A stretch of DNA of 64,000 nt, taken from contig OX637393.1 of assembly GCA_951799425.1 (NCBI GenBank), positions 1,488,001 to 1,552,000 on the forward strand. The letters run 5' to 3'. The position numbers were made by a program, and so were the translations under genes. Below the pieces are notes generated by a model that had not been told where the DNA came from, made no database searches, and saw only the letters and a list, made by a program, of their open reading frames with translations. Each line of letters begins with the position of its first letter. Position 1 is the first letter of the stretch. Positions 59,629-64,000 of the stretch are shown piece by piece. Source of the DNA: Ilex aquifolium (lineage: Eukaryota; Streptophyta; Magnoliopsida; Aquifoliales; Aquifoliaceae).

Positions 59629-61966
59629 TCAGAGGACATTGTAATTGTAAGTTCGATTCCAATGGTTGTCTTCTTGAGTTGATGGCATGGGTTGTTGGGA
59701 GCCACCAGGTTGTGAGAAAGGCATGTCATCATGTGGGTCGTCTGCATTGCACGTAAGCTGCGGACACTTACGAATAGTATGTCCAGTGCCACGACATTTA
59801 CTACATCGGCACGGAGCTATGGGTAGGTTCTTCCGTACACGGCCTGGATTGCCTTTAGTTGTCACTGTCTTGGGATCGACGACACCAAATTTTATGTTCG
59901 ACACAGTGTCATTATCTGTGTAATGTGATGATGACACCTGTCTTGCCTCGCGTGTATCATGCCGTTGTTTCATGCGGTTGGTTACTGCAGTTATTGTTGT
60001 TCGAAGCTCCTGTGTGTCCTCAGGCAAAGGGGTGGCGTAGTAACACATCCGGCTACACATTGACATTAATCCAACATATCGGCAAGAAATTGAAATGGTT
60101 CTTGACGTTTGAGGCACAGAGGTCGGTGGGGAAGCTAATTTTGCCGTAATTGTCCATCGTTTTAGAATAGTACTAGGGGGGAACTCTGTTATGTGTTTCG
60201 TTTTCAAAACTGTAATGATGTGTGAGCAAGGAAGTCCAACAGATTGTAATTTCAGGCAATTGCAGTTGATGGTGTGATTTTGATAATCATATATCTCATT
60301 CCAACTGGATGTTGGTTTTGTGTACTTCGACATATAATAACTTGAATGACTACTGGTGCTGAATTTTTTGGACAACGAAGAAGAGTGCTTTGGCCTTTAT
60401 ATGATCCCGAACTTTAAAAAAAATTGACCTGGTATACAGTGAGGCAGCGTGCTGCTCTAAGCAGCGTAGCGAAGTGGTTAACACTGGTGTACTGTTTTCA
60501 GAATAATGGTTGTCATAGGCTTCCGTCTCTCGAATTCTTGAGACACCCCGATCATACTGTCTAACAAACTCATACAAACAAAGCCTTGTTTTGAGGAAAC
60601 GATTCAAGTAACCATTCAAACTTTCTGAGCGTTGCGTGCTTTTGATGCCGCCAAAGAAATGACCCCGCAAGAATGCTTCAGCCCATTTCCAACGCTTTGT
60701 GTACACATCTGATATCCAGTTGTTATCCTCCAGCCCAAATGAATGTACCATTGATTCTCACATAACGTCAAATTCCTCAGGTGTACATTGGGAGAACATA
60801 CAGTTCTTGAACTCGCGAAGAAAATTTTCAGCATGAATATTTTGAAGTGCATTTCTCTCCAAATGCCAGCTGCATAGTCTGTGTTTTGCATGTGGAAAAA
60901 TTCTTTCGATTGCGGCGGCCATGGCCTTGTCCCCATCGGTGACAACTGATATAGGCTTTTGATTATCCATTGCATCCAGAAATGTCTCCAACACCCACAC
61001 ATATGTATCCACGGTCTCATATGAAAGCAATGCATATCCAAAAATGCAAGTAGCATTGTGGTTGTTTACACCTGCCACTATGACAAATGGTTTTTTGTAC
61101 GCATTGGTGCGGTATGTTGTATCGAATACCAAAACATCACCGAAACATGAATAGTCAACACGGGAAGTTGAATCCGCCCAAAAGAGGCAGTTCAATGAAT
61201 TATCATCTTCAACGCTGTACTTGAAGTAAAATAATGGGTCTAACTCCTCTTTCGCGCTCAAGTATGCTAGTGCACCTTCAACATCCCCATTGATCATTTC
61301 CTCTCTTCTTTGGCTTGCAACAGCGTTGTACAAATCCTTTCGCGTAAAGTCAACATTTTGGTAACCGCCAGCTTGATGCAACATAAAATCTCGTATTTGG
61401 CTAGTGCGTATTCCAACACTGCGAAGTGTTGTTGCTTGCTCTATGTCTGGGCTTTTCACACGGCGGTGGGACCGAAGGAACGACACTCCACTCGGTGGAA
61501 CCAACGGATGATTATGATCATTCACGAACTCCTTTACTACCCAAGTTTCCGACTTTCTGTCATACTTAACGCGGAATACTGCCAAACAACCAACTCGAGT
61601 TATTCCCCTTGGTTCCCGTGCCCTGTCATCTCTGTCTAAGTATTTTGCAGCTCGAAACCCTTGTCGCGAACATACCCACTTCCTTGACACTGAGACGTGA
61701 TTTTTGTCATATTTTAAGTCATCTTTCCTGACGCTGAAACCCACAAACTTAGCATGTGTGTTATAAAAATTTTCTGCTTCATCTTCCGAGTTAAACTTCA
61801 TCTGACTGACTTCCTCAGCCGATAAGTCTTGTAAAGATTTTTCCATTTCAAGGGGTTGTGACGTAGTCGAAGTTGATTTACCGTGACGATGCCCATATTC
61901 ACCATTACATGTGTCAAACTCATATATTTCACTATCATCAGGTGTTTCATTCAAGTCTATAACCAT
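59629..61966 (-). pseudogene. FAR1-related / MULE transposase-like pseudogene
   Basis: On the minus strand from ATG at 61966 (MVIDLNETPDDSE) there is a FAR1-type zinc-binding domain (FNSEDEAENFYNTHAKFVGF, then RKWVCSRQGFR, then VKEFVNDHNHPL). A MULE transposase core follows (VLVFDTTYRTNAYKKPFVIV, then VVTDGDKAMAAAI and RLCSWHLERNA). A TGA at about 60758 replaces the Trp expected after EEFDVM. Coding resumes (WKWAEAFLRGHFFGGIKSTQ). The frame shifts near 60360, and a SWIM finger (CNCLKLQSVGLPCSHI) and a C-terminal CCHC knuckle (CSKCRGTGHTIRKC) follow. FAR1/FRS proteins are light-signalling transcription factors domesticated from MULEs. This copy is disrupted, and whether it was a gene or a transposon is open. 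Confidence 0.87.
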
Positions 61967-63120
61967 TACATGTGGCAATTTTTTTATTTTTTATTTTTTA
62001 TTATAATTATTCATTTCCAAAAATTGAAAATTATTGGAAAAGTAAATGAAAAAAAATGCAGTCTAGACATATATTTATGAAAATAATTGAATTACTGTAA
62101 GGAACACATAATCAAACATTATTCTAATGTATTCAAAATAAATGACATTCAAAATAATTGGTATCATGTATGACATACCTGTGGGATTTCCTCTCCTCCT
62201 CTCATGCAGATGTAGATATTTAAGCAAGGTTGTGTTGATGGAGTTGGTTCACGGCTATTACAAAACCTTTTGCCTACCCAAATGGTAATTACTGGTAGAT
62301 GAGGCTCTGTAAATGGCAGTCTTGTATGTGGTTAGAAGCTGTTAATGTTATGTAATAAATTACAATTAAGGTTGCATGACTTTTCATACAAATTGTAACC
62401 CTTTTACAACAATTGAGTTCAAATACACTCATAACAGTTGTAAATCCTATGGGTGTAACTAAATACAATATATATTTATTTTTTTATTTTTTTGGCATTT
62501 AAAAAAAAAAAATCTGGATAACATTTTTATAGTTATTATTATGATATTATTATATTAATGTTATTAAATGGATAGACGAGTATTAAAAGGGTTGACATGA
62601 ATCACCTGAAAATTAACTACTTAATAAACGTGTATGACGGGTTAACCCGTTTATCACACGAATGAGAAATGCTATCATATGAAAATGTATTTAATTCTTT
62701 ATGATTGTTGTCGTTTAATCGTGTCGTACATGTGTTGCACATCATTGTAATTCCGTTACCAAATTAGTTTTAATATATATACCAATTGGATTGGATTAGT
62801 TTACAATTTTTTTTTTCATATGGTTCCAATTTTGTTTATTATTTTAATCAATTAGTATGATTAATTTTATTCCAATTATAAATTTTTTTGGATGCATTAT
62901 ATTACATGTTATGTTAGTTGGAATATAGTAATAATTTATTTTTAATTTTAAAATCAAAAAAAAAAAAATTTATCCCATTGCTCGATTTTTAACCCCATGT
63001 ATGAAATTTTAACAAACAAAATATGATAAAATAATGTCATATTCAAAATTCAAATTGAAAAAAATAAAAAAAAACCGGCCATTTGCCCGCCCAAATCCCC
63101 CAATCGTTAACCTCCCATTT
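61967..63120. other. AT-rich upstream region
   Basis: Very AT-rich with hAT-like words near 62580-62660 (TAATAAACGTGTATGACGGG, GTTAACCCGTTTATCAC). No gene. The FAR1-like promoter, if any, would lie in the first few hundred bases. Confidence 0.45.
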
Positions 63121-63146
63121 TTTGCCCTTTTTTCTCTCTTAGTCTA

Positions 63147-63149
<3 letters not shown>

Positions 63150-63196
<47 letters not shown>
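63150..63196. repeat. (CT)n microsatellite
   Basis: An uninterrupted CT run of about 46 bp in a pyrimidine-rich stretch (63100-63260). Confidence 0.93.
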
Positions 63197-63198
<2 letters not shown>

Positions 63199-64000
63199 GT
63201 CCTTTCAAAACCCCTTCTCTCTTTCCTTCTATCTCTCTTCTCTCTCCCCTTTCTATCTACGCAGCAGTTCGACGGTATCTTGCCCATTCCGACAACGGCG
63301 ATCTCCCATCACCACAGTCCAAAAGACAACTAGCACATGCGACCTTCTCTCTCACCGTCAAGCACTGTCAGATCCCCCGCCAAAGCCCTCCTAGGTAATT
63401 CTCCCTCTTCTATGCTTCTCTCTCACACACGCACGCAACCCCCCTCCTACAACACAAAGCTTCCCCTTTTTGCGAAACCCCTCCATCTTCCCCGTTTGCG
63501 TAACCCACTCCGAAACAGTACCCACAAATCACAACACACAAATTAGTCTTTTTTGTTGTAGAAAGTGATAAAATGAGTTATTACTTGTGAGGGAAGATGG
63601 CTTTATTAAAGAGAGTAATTTATTAACATGATATATGGTGTGAAACCATTTCTCTCTTTAAACTTTTAAAGGTTTGTATTGCTTAAGTTTTAATTAAATG
63701 TTAATTATTGTTTAGTCGTGTTGTATAGGAAAAGTTTAATGGGTAAATCAACAATGCATTACTGATGTTGTACCTTTTGTTTAAGATGTTCAGGTTTGAA
63801 TTGAATTTGAATTAAGTTTGTTAGACATGGTTAGTTTTAAATTTTTATGTGTTATTGTTTTTATTGGTTAAAGAGATTTACGGGTTTTGGGTATGGTGTT
63901 AAGTGCATATCTGGTGGTGTTAATTTGGCTTGAGCATGCATTGTAGGCTTTGTCTCTGTGTATGTTTGTTGGTGTGTGTATGTTAGTGGCTGAGATGAAA
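63197..64000 (+). other. Pyrimidine-rich stretch, possible 5' end of a gene
   Basis: The CT tract is followed by C-rich sequence with ATG codons (63340 opens MRPSLSPSSTVRSPAKALLG, 69 codons to 63546, Ser/Pro-rich). AT-rich sequence with intron-like composition runs to the window edge. It could be a leader and first exon of a plus-strand gene continuing past 64000; CTCCTAG|GTAATT at 63390-63399 could be a donor. Nothing homologous is recognised. Confidence 0.3.

Overview
This window is nuclear DNA from a flowering plant, most likely a eudicot. The evidence is spliced genes with GT-AG introns, plant-specific families (PPR, F-box/FBD/LRR, FAR1-related, PCF11-like PCFS4, plastid-type tryptophan synthase beta) and plant transposons (Ty1/copia, Helitron, hAT and Mutator MITEs, Au-like SINEs, LINE ends). 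I cannot name the species.

Layout. 1-5.19 kb is a polypurine (AAG-based) satellite with a higher-order period of about 1.5-1.75 kb. It abuts the broken end of a PI4-kinase-alpha pseudogene (about 5.28-6.40 kb, minus strand). Next come a few unidentified exon-like blocks and a 225-280 bp minisatellite (8.0-8.95 kb) that repeats what looks like a first coding exon. 10.1-27.8 kb is a minus-strand tandem family of F-box/FBD/LRR genes: two intact (18.86-20.53 kb, 472 aa; 24.91-26.71 kb, 527 aa), two broken, and one 58-codon F-box stub. An intact PPR gene (12.63-14.77 kb) sits between the most degraded F-box copy and a leader that matches the leader of an intact F-box gene. MITEs, SINEs and LINE ends fill the spacers.

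29.40-34.84 kb is a non-autonomous Helitron split by a young but mutated copia element (29.65-34.50 kb). A second Helitron copy without copia lies at 53.40-54.04 kb and shows the empty site. 35.49-43.07 kb is a seven-exon PCFS4-type mRNA 3'-end processing gene (plus strand) with one apparent single-base frameshift in exon 4. Convergent to it, 44.54-47.26 kb is a five-exon tryptophan synthase beta paralogue (minus strand). Its frame is intact, but the catalytic glutamate and several other active-site and COMM-region positions are changed.

48-54 kb is transposon-rich and AT-rich: tandem Helitron-like units of about 725 bp, a retroposed 5S rRNA pseudogene with poly(A) and target-site duplication, and a perfect 21-bp hairpin. 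54.66-56.43 kb is an array of GATCGATC-containing repeats (unit about 66 bp) just upstream of a broken plant transposon-protein gene. 58.6-59.3 kb holds two opposed LINE 3' ends, and 59.63-61.97 kb a FAR1/MULE-type pseudogene. The last 2 kb is AT-rich DNA and a CT-rich, possibly promoter-proximal stretch.

Probably functional host genes are the PPR gene, the two intact F-box/FBD genes, PCFS4 (if the frameshift is an error) and the divergent TSB-like gene. Most of the rest is repeats and gene debris.
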